DNA of 64,000 nucleotides from Chryseobacterium herbae (GCF_025154075.1 NZ_JAOAMU010000009.1:1-64000); one strand, 5' to 3'; shown: positions 25,192 through 34,649, numbered from the stretch's first letter. Made by a program: numbers and translations. Notes: generated by a model not told the origin, from the sequence alone.

Positions 25192-26301
25192 TTATTTTTT
25201 AGCTTTCGGCGAGCAACCCGCCATGGTTGAAATCTTTACAGCTTCTGTAGGCGGAAGATTTTTATTTCTTTCCAGTAGACTTTCTACCATTTTTCTTGCC
25301 GTTTCGATGTAGATCTCTTCAATTTTGGAGCCTTCCTGAAGCGCAGCAGGTCTTCCGACATCTCCGGCTTCTCTGATACTCTGAATCAACGGAATCTCTC
25401 CAAGTACCGGAATCCCCAGATCTTCAGCAAGATACTGAGCCCCCTGTCTTCCAAAGATGTAGTACTTGTTATCAGGAAGTTCTTCCGGCGAAAAATACGC
25501 CATATTTTCGATTAATCCAAGAACCGGAATGTTAATACTTTCCATCTGGAACATCGCGATTCCTTTTCTTACGTCTGCCAAAGCTACGTGTTGAGGGGTA
25601 CTTACAATCACAGCCCCTGTTACAGGTACTTCCTGAATGATAGATAAGTGAATATCCCCAGTTCCCGGAGGAAGGTCGATTAATAAGAAATCAAGTTCTC
25701 CCCACGCTGCATCTCTGATCATCTGGTTCAAAGCTTTTGAAGCCATTGGGCCTCTCCAGACTACTGCCTGATTGGCTCCTGAGAAATAACCGATTGAAAG
25801 CATTTTTACCCCGTAGTTTTCAACAGGTTTCATTTTACTTTTTCCATCAACGTCTACAGAAATCGGTTTTTCACCTTCCGTATCGAACATGGTAGGAACA
25901 GACGGTCCGTAAATATCAGCATCCAGTAATCCTACTTTGAAACCCATTTTCGCTAAGGTAACTGCCATATTTGCAGCAATCGTAGATTTTCCTACACCAC
26001 CTTTTCCTGATGCAATAGCAATAATATTCTGAATTCCCGGGATCTGTTTACCTTTGATCTGGCTTTGCTGGATCTCAGTCGGTTCCGGAGAAACAATTTT
26101 AAGTTTTAAGTGAACATCCTCTCCAAATTCACTGGCAAAAGCCTGCTTCATCGCTGCTTCGAGCTTTTTCTTTTCGTGCATTGCCGGTGAATGAGCGGTC
26201 ATGTCTATATACACATCGTTACCCATAACTTGAAAGTTACTCACCAAATCATCTACTTCTATCTCTTTAAGGAAATCTTGAACCTGTTCTTTCGTCAACA
26301 T
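25192..26301 (-). CDS. mrp: Mrp/NBP35 (ApbC)-family Fe-S carrier ATPase
   Basis: The 369-aa protein has an N-terminal MIP18/DUF59-like domain (about 1-80) and a deviant Walker A P-loop GKGGVGKST (99-107), with LLDADIYGPSVPTM and LLIDLPPGTGDIHLS downstream. It is the chromosomal ApbC/Mrp type that carries [4Fe-4S] clusters. The CxxC that bridges the cluster in E. coli ApbC is missing: the matching segment reads ENMAYFSPEELP. The only Cys seen is in the C-terminal GCSPKAKK. A NifU-like scaffold gene follows. Confidence 0.92.
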   Translation of the reverse strand: MLTKEQVQDFLKEIEVDDLVSNFQVMGNDVYIDMTAHSPAMHEKKKLEAAMKQAFASEFGEDVHLKLKIVSPEPTEIQQSQIKGKQIPGIQNIIAIASGKGGVGKSTIAANMAVTLAKMGFKVGLLDADIYGPSVPTMFDTEGEKPISVDVDGKSKMKPVENYGVKMLSIGYFSGANQAVVWRGPMASKALNQMIRDAAWGELDFLLIDLPPGTGDIHLSIIQEVPVTGAVIVSTPQHVALADVRKGIAMFQMESINIPVLGLIENMAYFSPEELPDNKYYIFGRQGAQYLAEDLGIPVLGEIPLIQSIREAGDVGRPAALQEGSKIEEIYIETARKMVESLLERNKNLPPTEAVKISTMAGCSPKAKK

Positions 26302-26320
26302 ACTAAATATAAATTGTTCA

Positions 26321-26328
26321 CAAATTTA
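26321..26328 (-). promoter_or_regulatory. -7 element TAAATTTG for mrp
   Basis: Plus-strand CAAATTTA reads TAAATTTG on the coding strand and lies 19 nt upstream of the mrp start codon. A TTG (CAA at 26353-26355) is 24 nt further up, slightly beyond the usual spacing. Confidence 0.55.
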
Positions 26329-26460
26329 CGGTTTTTTTTAATAATTTAGAATCAATAAAATCTATAACCCGATGTGATAAATAAGATGATAAAATAGACG
26401 TCTTTCATATTTCTTATCTTCATCTTTACCAGACCAATTCACCATTATAAAATATCATCT

Positions 26461-26916
26461 ATGAATTCTACCGCTTATCCTTCTAAATATGCTTCTCCGA
26501 AAGGAATTTTCACCGTCGGAAAGACCCGATTCAAATGGTATAACCTCGCAGAAGATCCTGCTGCTGTTTCACCTCAGGATATCAACAATGCCCAATTATG
26601 TATTGAAAATGCTGTCGAAAATTTCCAGAACAAAGAAGATCTCGGATTTGTCATCATGCACAGATGCGGTGAAAAATATTTACTTCTGGTCTGTACCTGG
26701 AGAAGCGAAAACGAACTTTGGGAAAGTGTTTATTATGATGGTTCCGGAACTTTTGAAGTCTGGGACAGAAATACAATTCATCTTCCAACCTATTGTGTCT
26801 GGGAAATGGGTATTGTCTACCACGAATCCCAATCCTGGAAAAAATTCTTAGGAACAGACCGTACAGAAACTCATCAGCAAGATTATTTAAATGATATTTT
26901 CGAAGGAGAAGTTTAA
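26461..26916 (+). CDS. Conserved hypothetical protein (151 aa)
   Basis: No signal peptide or membrane segment; the protein is probably cytosolic. It is rich in aromatic residues (FKWYN, TWRSENELWESVYY, WEMGIVYHESQSW) and has a mixed alpha/beta pattern with a probable central sheet (GFVIMHRCGEKYLLLVCTW). I do not recognise the family. The sequence looks like a real, well-conserved flavobacterial protein because codon use matches its neighbours and there is a clean stop. It stands divergent from mrp with about 160 nt between them. Confidence 0.7.
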   Translation: MNSTAYPSKYASPKGIFTVGKTRFKWYNLAEDPAAVSPQDINNAQLCIENAVENFQNKEDLGFVIMHRCGEKYLLLVCTWRSENELWESVYYDGSGTFEVWDRNTIHLPTYCVWEMGIVYHESQSWKKFLGTDRTETHQQDYLNDIFEGEV

Positions 26917-26921
26917 GTTTT

Positions 26922-27200
26922 CTACCACAAAAGGTGCAATAGTTTTTTACACTTAAGTTACTTAAAGCTTAAATACCTTATAAATAATAAGATCACATCA
27001 ATTTTTAAGAAAAAATCAAAGATTTTATTCAGAATATGATCCATAAACATCCGTGCAAATCTGTGTAATCCATGGTTAAAAAATCATATAAACATTTTCC
27101 TTATTAAATCATACAAACCTATCATATTCAATAGGAACGGGCTTTAGCCCGTTTAACAAATACATGATCATTCATCCGGCTTTAGCCAAAACCTAGCTTC
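26922..27200 (+). repeat. Composite dispersed repeat with GGGCTTTAGCCC hairpin, copy 1
   Basis: Starts with CCACAAAAGGTGCAATAGTT, TTTTACACTTAAGTTACTT and ends with AATAGGAACGGGCTTTAGCC, then CGTTT ... CGGCTTTAGCCAAAACCT (27130-27194). The hairpin stem AACGGGC/GCCCGTT becomes AACGGAC/GTCCGTT in the copy at 42806-43016. This is nearly all of the 305-nt spacer between convergent genes; no gene is seen in it. Confidence 0.75.
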
Positions 27201-27221
27201 ATGCCCAAAATATTTTGTAAT

Positions 27222-29564
27222 TTAATTCGCCCTGCTTTTCTCATCAAATTTCACATTACGATCCGCCCCTTTCACTTTTTTATTTCCAAACGTATACGTC
27301 GCTGATAAAGTAAGCCTTCTGGCATCATAATAATTATTGTAATAGTGGGTACCTGTTGTATAATAGATTTCTCCTCGGCTTCTCCCTTGTTTGAAGATAT
27401 CTGAAACCAATAGATTCATCTGCAGAGTTTTCTCCATAAGGCTCAATTTAAGCCCGGCAGTAACAAGTCCTGCGTAATTCATGTAGGAATTTCCTGAATT
27501 GGATGGTAATCTGAACCAGTAATTCAAGATCAGTTGCACTGTTTTAGTTTTATTAAGTGAAAGGTTGTTCTGAAAATCAAAACTATAGCTATTCCCTTTT
27601 CTCGAAGCGGCATCAGTATCAAAAACTTTCGTTTCCATATAAGAAATGTCTGTAGAATAATTGGCTTCCCAGAATTTAAAGAACGTATCAGAATAATTGA
27701 CCGTAATTCCCATACTGTTCTGGTTGTAATAATTAGCAAACGTACTGATCCTGTTTTCGCCCTGAAGATTGGCCAGCTGACCAAATGCTTCTACCGTCCT
27801 CTGGAAATATGCAGATGTTGAAAGCTTCCCTTTATAAACATGTGAAATTTCAAAATTATGATTGATAGAAGGTGTCAGTAATGGATTTCCGGTAAAGTAA
27901 GAATTCACATTGATATACCATCGGTAGGGATTGATCGCGCGAAATCCTGGCCTGTTGATTCTTTTAGAGTAATTTAAATTGAAAGTATTGTTTTCATTGC
28001 TTTTATAGCTGATATAAGCGGTAGGAAAGAATTTTCCATAAGAGTTTTCCGTCTGCTGTCCTGAGGTTAAGGAATTACCATTTACCGTGGAATATTCATA
28101 GCGTAGTCCTGCTTTTGCCGACCATTTTTCGTTGAATTCTTTTTCAAAGCTGACATACGCTGCGTAGTTTTTTTCATTGTACTCAAATACATTGCTTTTT
28201 AAAGGATCTGTGGTAAAATTTCCATTCGTTAGATTCTGGTAAGAAATATCTGAATTGTTATCAAAATTGGTGAACTTAACTCCGGTTTCCATCTTTGCAA
28301 ACTGGTAGGGCAATGTAAGATCTGCCTGGCCTGAGTAAATTTTATAATCAACAGTAGAAGGTGTTCTCACGACAAAATCGTCTCCAGAGCTTTCCGTGGT
28401 GGTAAAATCAATCAGACTTTCCGGGATATTGGAAAAATAATTTCCGGTAATGCTCAGCTTATGAGCCTGCTTTCCAAACTTAAGATCGTAGTAAGCACTT
28501 ATCGTCTGTTGTTGATTTTTAGCACGGTGTTCTGCATAAGTAGTCAGCGTATTCGTATACATCTCGTTCTGGAAATATCTTGACGTATTCTGAACATCCA
28601 TATTTGAGTGCCCGAAACCATAATCGTAAATAAATCCTACATTGGATTTAGCATTAATCTGATAATCAACACTTAAATTAGCACCTAGCCCATTTCCGAA
28701 ATCTCGTCTCTCATCCGAACTTTTAAGACCGTCTGCGCCTTCAATGGTATAGTTTTCATAAGAACGCTTTTGATAATCATAATGCCTTAATTTCAGTGAA
28801 GACCTTAGTTTTTCATTTTGATAATTGATCGTTGCATTGTTGGAAAACCCGGTGTAAGTCTGCTGCTGAAGGCTCGTAGTAAGACTTCCACTCCAGCCCA
28901 GGTTCTGATTTTTCTTTAAAACGATATTGATAAGCCCGCTGTTTCCCTGCGCTTCATATTTTGCCGGAGGAGTCGTGATCACCTCAATCTTTTCTATATT
29001 TTCGGATCTTAAACTTTTAAGATAAGTCACCAGTTCACTTCCTGAAAGGTTCAGCATTCTATCATTGATCATCACAGCGACTCCGCTTTTTCCAACGATT
29101 GAAATTCCTGCATTGTCATCCACTTTAATCAATGGGGTCGTTGATAATGCTTCTGCTCCATCCATTCCCTGTGAAGCCACGGAATTGGACACATTAAAGA
29201 TCAGGCGGTCAGCCTTTCTTTCAATTAATTTTTTCCGTGCGGTAAGTGTGACGCCTTCAATTTGTTTTTCCTGTTTTTTCTCAATGAAAAAATCCTGCTT
29301 CGTCTCTCCGTTAACGCTAATCTCTGTGGTGGATACTTCTGCTCCGTCCTGAATCAGTTTTACATTGTAATTTCCGTTATCGGGAAGTTTTAAAGAATAA
29401 TTTCCTTTTTCATCTGAAATAGCCGTCTGTCTGGTTTTGTCCTTTACTGCTACGATTTCTATGTATGAAACTGAATTCCCCGTCTGCGTTATTTTCCCTG
29501 TGATGCGTTGCGAAAAGGCGAGAACCGGCAGTAGCAGGACCACAGAAATTAATGTTTTCTTCAT
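27222..29564 (-). CDS. TonB-dependent outer-membrane beta-barrel receptor (OMP_b-brl_3 type)
   Basis: Starting at the internal Met (29564) gives a 780-aa protein with a proper signal peptide (MKKTLISVVLLLPVLAFSQ); the longest frame adds nine residues. A carboxypeptidase-regulatory-like domain (about 20-100) is followed by a plug with VAVMINDRMLNLSG and EKIEVITTPPAKYEAQGNSG, then a barrel rich in aromatic beta strands. This family lacks a strict TonB box and is widespread in Flavobacteriia. The ligand is unknown; a GH92 mannosidase is divergently encoded 102 nt away, so a glycan substrate is possible. Confidence 0.9.
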   Translation of the reverse strand: MKKTLISVVLLLPVLAFSQRITGKITQTGNSVSYIEIVAVKDKTRQTAISDEKGNYSLKLPDNGNYNVKLIQDGAEVSTTEISVNGETKQDFFIEKKQEKQIEGVTLTARKKLIERKADRLIFNVSNSVASQGMDGAEALSTTPLIKVDDNAGISIVGKSGVAVMINDRMLNLSGSELVTYLKSLRSENIEKIEVITTPPAKYEAQGNSGLINIVLKKNQNLGWSGSLTTSLQQQTYTGFSNNATINYQNEKLRSSLKLRHYDYQKRSYENYTIEGADGLKSSDERRDFGNGLGANLSVDYQINAKSNVGFIYDYGFGHSNMDVQNTSRYFQNEMYTNTLTTYAEHRAKNQQQTISAYYDLKFGKQAHKLSITGNYFSNIPESLIDFTTTESSGDDFVVRTPSTVDYKIYSGQADLTLPYQFAKMETGVKFTNFDNNSDISYQNLTNGNFTTDPLKSNVFEYNEKNYAAYVSFEKEFNEKWSAKAGLRYEYSTVNGNSLTSGQQTENSYGKFFPTAYISYKSNENNTFNLNYSKRINRPGFRAINPYRWYINVNSYFTGNPLLTPSINHNFEISHVYKGKLSTSAYFQRTVEAFGQLANLQGENRISTFANYYNQNSMGITVNYSDTFFKFWEANYSTDISYMETKVFDTDAASRKGNSYSFDFQNNLSLNKTKTVQLILNYWFRLPSNSGNSYMNYAGLVTAGLKLSLMEKTLQMNLLVSDIFKQGRSRGEIYYTTGTHYYNNYYDARRLTLSATYTFGNKKVKGADRNVKFDEKSRAN

Positions 29565-29666
29565 GTATTTTGTAGTAATAGTTTTTAACAAGACAATTCC
29601 TCACTTTCTTTTATTACATTCCGTTCTGCTGTTTTTTCAATATATTCGTGGACATAAATTGATGAT

Positions 29667-32468
29667 ATGAAAAAAAGACTGGCAGTTTTCTCTTTATGCA
29701 TTGCCCAGATCATATATTCCCAGAATTATTCCCAGTATGTCAACCCTTTTATAGGAACCGGAGGCCACGGTCACACCTTTCCGGGAGCTATTGTTCCTTT
29801 CGGGATGGTACAGCTTTCACCGGATACAAGGATAGACGGAAGCTGGGATGGATGCAGCGGATATCATTATTCAGATTCGGTGATCTATGGTTTTTCACAT
29901 ACGCATCTCAATGGAACCGGAGTTTCGGATTATGGAGATATCATGCTGATGCCTACGATGGGAAATGCAAGCTTAAATCCCAAAGATTACTCTTCTAAGT
30001 TTTCACATAAAAATGAAAAAGCTTCAGCCGGATTTTATTCTGTTAAGCTGGACAAAAACAATATCGATGTCCGTCTGACCACCACTCAAAGAGTCGGCTA
30101 TCACGAATATACTTTTAACAAGTCAGGAACAGCCAATATCGTTCTTGACCTCAACCACAGAGACAAACTCCTGGAAGGTGAAGTCAAGATCATTGATGAT
30201 AAAACCATTGAGGTTTTCAGAAGAAGTGAAGCATGGGCTACCAATCAACATATCTATGCCAGAATTGAGTTTTCAAAACCGATGAAAATCTCCAAAAAAG
30301 AGGTCAACGGAAAACAGGAAGACAGGCTTTTCACCGGAACCAAATTAGCTCTGGCTTTTTCATCCGATGTTAAAAAGGGAGAAAAGATCAGCGTAAAAGT
30401 CGCCATTTCTCCAACAGGTTATGAGGGAACGGAAAAAAATATGCTGGCAGAAGGAAAATCCAATGATTTTGAAGCGGTAAGAAAACAGGCCGAAACCGAT
30501 TGGAATAAAGAGCTTTCAAAAATTGAAGTGAAATCTGATGATAAGGATAAACTTTCTGTTTTTTATACCGCGTTATACCACGTTTTCACCCAGCCGAACA
30601 TCAATATGGATGTGGATGGAAGATATAGAGGCCGCGATAATAAGCTTTATACCACAAAAGGATTTGACTATTATTCCGTATTCTCGCTTTGGGATACTTT
30701 CAGGGCTGCACATCCGCTGATGACTCTGATCGACAGAAAAAGGACGGCAGATTTCATCAATACTTTTATCAGACAGTATGAACAGGGCGGAAAACTTCCG
30801 GTGTGGGAACTGGCTTCCAATGAAACAGAATGTATGATCGGCTACCACTCTGTTTCCGTGATTGCGGATGCGATGGCTAAAGGAATTAAAGGCTTTGATT
30901 ATGAAAAAGCTTTTGAAGCCTCTAAAAACTCTGCCATGCTGGATATTTTCGGTTTAAATGCTTACAAACAGAACAATTACATAAGCATTGACGATGAACA
31001 TGAAAGTGTTTCCAAAACCGTAGAATATGCCTACGACGACTGGTGTATTGCTCAAATGGCTAAGATTTTAGGCAAAAAAGAAGATTATCAGTATTTCATG
31101 AAACGTTCCCAGAACTGGAAAAACCTATATAATCCTAACAGTGGCTTTATGCAGCCGAGAAAGAACGGAAACTGGTATGAACCTTTTGATGCAAGGGAAG
31201 TGAACAATAACTATACGGAAGGAAATTCATGGCATTATTCCTATTCTGTACAGCAGGATATTCCAGGACTGATCGCTGCTCACGGTGGAAAGGAAAAATT
31301 TGAACAGTTCATTGATGCTATTTTCGCAGCACCGGATAAAACAACCGGCAGAGAGCAGGTAGATATTACGGGTCTGATGGGACAATATGCCCAAGGAAAT
31401 GAGCCTAGCCATCACATCGCCTATCTGTACGATTATGTAGGAAAACCGGAAAAGACAGATGCCAAGATCAAATATATTCTTGATAACTTTTATAAAAATA
31501 CACCGGACGGACTTATTGGAAATGAAGACTGCGGGCAGATGAGCGCATGGTATATTCTGAGCTCGATGGGAATTTATTCCGTGACTCCCGGGCTTCCGGA
31601 GTGGCAAACAACTACGCCTTACTTTGATGAGGTTAAAATTCATCTGGAAGACGGCACCACAAAAGTGATCACAAAAAATACAAGCAGATCTGAGCTTCAA
31701 AAATTAGGATTTGAAAACAGCCAACCGGCAAAAGATTTCAAATATACACAGCTCACGGCATCACCAGTGATTGCCTCCGACAGGATTTTCGATTTTTCAG
31801 CCAAAGTACAGATCACTCCACTGAATCCTAGTGATAAAGTCTATTATATGACCATGAATTCGGATGATGCGAATGTAAGAAAGACGTTCACAACATATAA
31901 AGGACCTTTTACCATTAGTAAAACGACTCAGGTGCATGCTTATTCGGAAAGAAATGGTGAAAAGAGTTCTGTGACGGTTGCTAGTTTTAACAGAAGACCG
32001 AATTACTGGGATATTACCATCCATTCAAAAGTAACTCCGCAATATACCGCTAATGGAAAACTGACACTTATCGATGGGATCAATGGTGATGTGAACTGGA
32101 GAAAAGGGGAATGGCATGGTTATCAGGGACAAAATTTTGAAGCTGTGATTGATTTAAAATCACCTCAGCAGATTACAAAATTATCTTCTACCTATCTTCA
32201 GGACAGCAGAGCGTGGATTTTAATGCCTAAAAAAGTGGAATACTATGCTTCAATGAATGGGAAAGACTTTATCCTTCTGAAAAGCGTTGACAATACGATT
32301 GACGCTAAAGATGAAAAAGTACAGATTCAGGATTTCGGAACAGAAATTCTTCCAACTGAAGCCCGCTACATCAAGGTAAAAGCATATTATTACGGTAAAC
32401 TTCCGGAATGGCATCAGGGTGCCGGTGGTGAGGCGTATATCTTTATTGATGAGATTTCTGTGAAATAA
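29667..32468 (+). CDS. GH92-family alpha-1,2-mannosidase with C-terminal carbohydrate-binding modules
   Basis: The 933-aa protein has a signal peptide and starts the GH92 domain with YVNPFIGTGGHGHTFPGA. Core motifs are WDTFRAAHPL, the EGNSWHYSYS loop and GNEDCGQMSAWYILSSMG, holding catalytic and calcium-binding residues. After about residue 700 come a chitobiase-type beta-sandwich (KVYYMTMNSDD...TQVHAYSERNG) and an F5/8 type C-like module (about 785-933). It removes mannose from glycans such as N-linked or yeast mannans. It has no T9SS sorting domain, so it is probably periplasmic. Confidence 0.95.
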   Translation: MKKRLAVFSLCIAQIIYSQNYSQYVNPFIGTGGHGHTFPGAIVPFGMVQLSPDTRIDGSWDGCSGYHYSDSVIYGFSHTHLNGTGVSDYGDIMLMPTMGNASLNPKDYSSKFSHKNEKASAGFYSVKLDKNNIDVRLTTTQRVGYHEYTFNKSGTANIVLDLNHRDKLLEGEVKIIDDKTIEVFRRSEAWATNQHIYARIEFSKPMKISKKEVNGKQEDRLFTGTKLALAFSSDVKKGEKISVKVAISPTGYEGTEKNMLAEGKSNDFEAVRKQAETDWNKELSKIEVKSDDKDKLSVFYTALYHVFTQPNINMDVDGRYRGRDNKLYTTKGFDYYSVFSLWDTFRAAHPLMTLIDRKRTADFINTFIRQYEQGGKLPVWELASNETECMIGYHSVSVIADAMAKGIKGFDYEKAFEASKNSAMLDIFGLNAYKQNNYISIDDEHESVSKTVEYAYDDWCIAQMAKILGKKEDYQYFMKRSQNWKNLYNPNSGFMQPRKNGNWYEPFDAREVNNNYTEGNSWHYSYSVQQDIPGLIAAHGGKEKFEQFIDAIFAAPDKTTGREQVDITGLMGQYAQGNEPSHHIAYLYDYVGKPEKTDAKIKYILDNFYKNTPDGLIGNEDCGQMSAWYILSSMGIYSVTPGLPEWQTTTPYFDEVKIHLEDGTTKVITKNTSRSELQKLGFENSQPAKDFKYTQLTASPVIASDRIFDFSAKVQITPLNPSDKVYYMTMNSDDANVRKTFTTYKGPFTISKTTQVHAYSERNGEKSSVTVASFNRRPNYWDITIHSKVTPQYTANGKLTLIDGINGDVNWRKGEWHGYQGQNFEAVIDLKSPQQITKLSSTYLQDSRAWILMPKKVEYYASMNGKDFILLKSVDNTIDAKDEKVQIQDFGTEILPTEARYIKVKAYYYGKLPEWHQGAGGEAYIFIDEISVK

Positions 32469-32482
32469 AAACCTCCTTATAA

Positions 32483-33256
32483 ATGAAAAAACTATTATTA
32501 CTATTCTTCTTTCTCTCAAGTATCATAAAAGTATCAGCCTGTAAATGTGTAAGAGATCCTTTACCACAGGATTATTTAAATGCCAATGTTGTAGGTGTTA
32601 TCAAAATTTTAAGAGTTTATGATGAAAATGTTAAACAAAGAACATATAAAGCAGATGTTGAGTTTGAAAGATTATACAAAGGGACAAAATTTAAAACATT
32701 AACTGTAAGAGGATTAATCGGGAATTCATCCTCTGGCGCCTGTGAAATAGATATACAGCCCAACGAAAGATATTTGATTTTATTAAGTGGGTCAAGTGGC
32801 AACGGCTACACTATTTCTTCTTGCACTCCAAAATCTAATTTAAGCGCTACGTCTTCAAAAGATGAGAATTCAGAGCTTGAAACTTTAAAGGAAACTTTTT
32901 CTTATTTAGATCAAAATAGATACAAATTTACAGGCCTTACATTTACCTTTTGTGAAGACGGAACAAGCGACGGTGGTCAAACAGATTTATCAAAAATTGA
33001 AGGGTTTCAACCGAAACACTCCTTTGCCATTTACAAAGTAAAGATCAATGAATCGTCTAAAATTGAAAAAATTGTCACCATTACTGGTTTTGGTAGTCAG
33101 GACAAGATAATTGAGGATGTCATAAAAAGTAAAATGATCGTTGACAGACCAATGTTTTCAAATAGCTCGGATAAAAAAGAATTTCTCATCTTACTTTTTT
33201 ATCATAAAGAAAATTCAAAAAACCAATATAAAAATATCATTTCCAATTATTGGTAA
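32483..33256 (+). CDS. Secreted TIMP/NTR-like protein with predicted N-terminal Cys-x-Cys
   Basis: The 257-aa protein has a signal peptide ending VSA and a mature N-terminus CKC (Cys20, Cys22), then DYLNANVVGVIKIL. This is the layout of tissue inhibitors of metalloproteases (C-x-C ... NADVV), in which Cys1 chelates the protease zinc. Cys20-Cys87 (67 apart) and Cys22-Cys114 (92 apart) match the spacing of TIMP disulfides 1-70 and 3-99. Residues 130-257 form an unrecognised domain with a TonB-like VTITGFGSQDKIIEDVI strand pattern. It starts 14 nt after the mannosidase. Alternatively VSAC could be a lipobox. Confidence 0.7.
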   Translation: MKKLLLLFFFLSSIIKVSACKCVRDPLPQDYLNANVVGVIKILRVYDENVKQRTYKADVEFERLYKGTKFKTLTVRGLIGNSSSGACEIDIQPNERYLILLSGSSGNGYTISSCTPKSNLSATSSKDENSELETLKETFSYLDQNRYKFTGLTFTFCEDGTSDGGQTDLSKIEGFQPKHSFAIYKVKINESSKIEKIVTITGFGSQDKIIEDVIKSKMIVDRPMFSNSSDKKEFLILLFYHKENSKNQYKNIISNYW

Positions 33257-33261
33257 ACAAA

Positions 33262-33300
33262 TAAACAAAGCCCTTCGAAAAATTCGAAGGGCTTTGTTTA
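33262..33300. terminator. Bidirectional terminator, 18-bp perfect stem
   Basis: TAAACAAAGCCCTTCGAA (33262-33279) pairs exactly with 33283-33300 around an AAA loop. It lies 5 nt after the TIMP-like stop and 13 nt from the stop of the convergent membrane-protein gene. Confidence 0.88.
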
Positions 33301-33313
33301 TTATTGATGTTTA

Positions 33314-33907
33314 TCAATCTCTCTTTATCTTATACAAATCCAAAACACCGGGGGAAATTTTCAGATCGGGTCTAAAAAAAGCGATTCCTTTTATGAAATG
33401 TTTTCTTAATGAATTTCCATTAGTAATTACAGATTGTGCTTCTATGGATAATGCTTTTATCATTACTTTATCTGACTCTTCATCGGATACGTAATAACAC
33501 AAGTCCATATTGGTATCGGTCTGATCAAGATTGATAAAAACGTCATATTTTCCGTTCTCCGGATGCGGCATCAGTTGGCTGTACTGTACTGATTTTACTA
33601 GACCCTGATTGCTGTAATAATGAATTCCTGCTCTGTCCACCATCGTCCGAATTATTTTCGCACTTGGTTTTTCTTTTATTTTTACGATCAGAAGCCATAC
33701 AAATAATGCTGTAACGAGTATCGCCAATAGAACCATTAAAATTTTCAGTTCAATCTTGATTTTTGAATCTACAGTAAGCCATGCCATTATAATCGTCATC
33801 AGAGGTGTCAATACGGCGAATATTGAAAAAACAGTTTTAAAAGCCAAAGTCCAGCCTTTAGAAATTTTTGATTCAATAGCCGGAAATTGATCTTTGTCTG
33901 ATTCCAT
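33314..33907 (-). CDS. Two-helix membrane protein of unknown function
   Basis: The 197-aa protein has two hydrophobic segments (about residues 22-45 and 54-75) and a soluble C-terminal half (IHYYSNQGLVKSVQYSQLMP...) resembling bacterial PH-like or YcxB-type beta domains, but the match is weak. I do not assign a function. It is the last gene of a three-gene operon with the PhyH-like dioxygenase (14-nt gap) and the symporter. Confidence 0.6.
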   Translation of the reverse strand: MESDKDQFPAIESKISKGWTLAFKTVFSIFAVLTPLMTIIMAWLTVDSKIKIELKILMVLLAILVTALFVWLLIVKIKEKPSAKIIRTMVDRAGIHYYSNQGLVKSVQYSQLMPHPENGKYDVFINLDQTDTNMDLCYYVSDEESDKVMIKALSIEAQSVITNGNSLRKHFIKGIAFFRPDLKISPGVLDLYKIKRD

Positions 33908-33921
33908 TTTAATGCTGGATT

Positions 33922-34644
33922 TTAATTCAATTTTTCAGACCATTTCAGCTCCTGTGGCAGTTCCATATCAGAAAACTCTATATGGATTACTCTCCTCCTC
34001 CTTCCGTCTGTTGTTCTGTTCGAACCGTGAAGTGTTAAAGGCTTCATGATCATAATCCCTCCTTTTTCCACATTACAGATTTCTTCAGTTTCCGTATTCC
34101 AATCGATGGTTTCCGGTCTGTAGATTCCTTTGGCATGAGATCCCGGAACTACTTTTAATGCTCCGTTATTTTCATCGGTATCATCCAGATGAATTCTGAT
34201 GGTCCAGATATTTTCAAGGATGGGCAAAGGTGGCTGTACGGCAAACTGATTTTTCTTGGTTGTCCACGGTCCGAAACCTTGCATTTCCAGTTTTTTATCG
34301 ACTGAAATGGTCAGATCCTGATGATAGGCGACATACCAGTTTGACGTTTCCGGTTTATCAAAATAAATGCTTTTGACCGCAAAATATCGTTCTCCGAAAA
34401 GTTCTTTGACAATGGTTTTAACAGCATCATTGAACACCAGATCTTTCACTTCCGGAACTTCTTTTAAGAACTGTCTTACCGCAAAAAGATCATCAGATTT
34501 TCTGAAGTTTTCCTTTGAGGTGTCCACGTTTTGAATAACCTCAGCGATCTGCTCAATCTCTTCATCAGAAAAAACCGAATGAATGACCGTGAAGCCTTTT
34601 TCGAAAACATTTTCTTTATGATTCTGCAAAAACTCCTGTGTCAT
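33922..34644 (-). CDS. PhyH-family Fe(II)/2-oxoglutarate dioxygenase
   Basis: The 240-aa protein shows the facial triad of phytanoyl-CoA dioxygenases: YHQDLTISVD with His108 and Asp110, and distal His206 in TLHGSNRT. The Arg cluster RRRR (216-219) likely includes the 2-oxoglutarate-binding Arg. NNGALKVVPGSHAKG is a family hallmark. It hydroxylates an unknown small molecule. Its start is 5 nt after the symporter gene stop, so substrate uptake and oxidation may be linked. Confidence 0.88.
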   Translation of the reverse strand: MTQEFLQNHKENVFEKGFTVIHSVFSDEEIEQIAEVIQNVDTSKENFRKSDDLFAVRQFLKEVPEVKDLVFNDAVKTIVKELFGERYFAVKSIYFDKPETSNWYVAYHQDLTISVDKKLEMQGFGPWTTKKNQFAVQPPLPILENIWTIRIHLDDTDENNGALKVVPGSHAKGIYRPETIDWNTETEEICNVEKGGIMIMKPLTLHGSNRTTDGRRRRVIHIEFSDMELPQELKWSEKLN

Positions 34645-34649
34645 GACTC

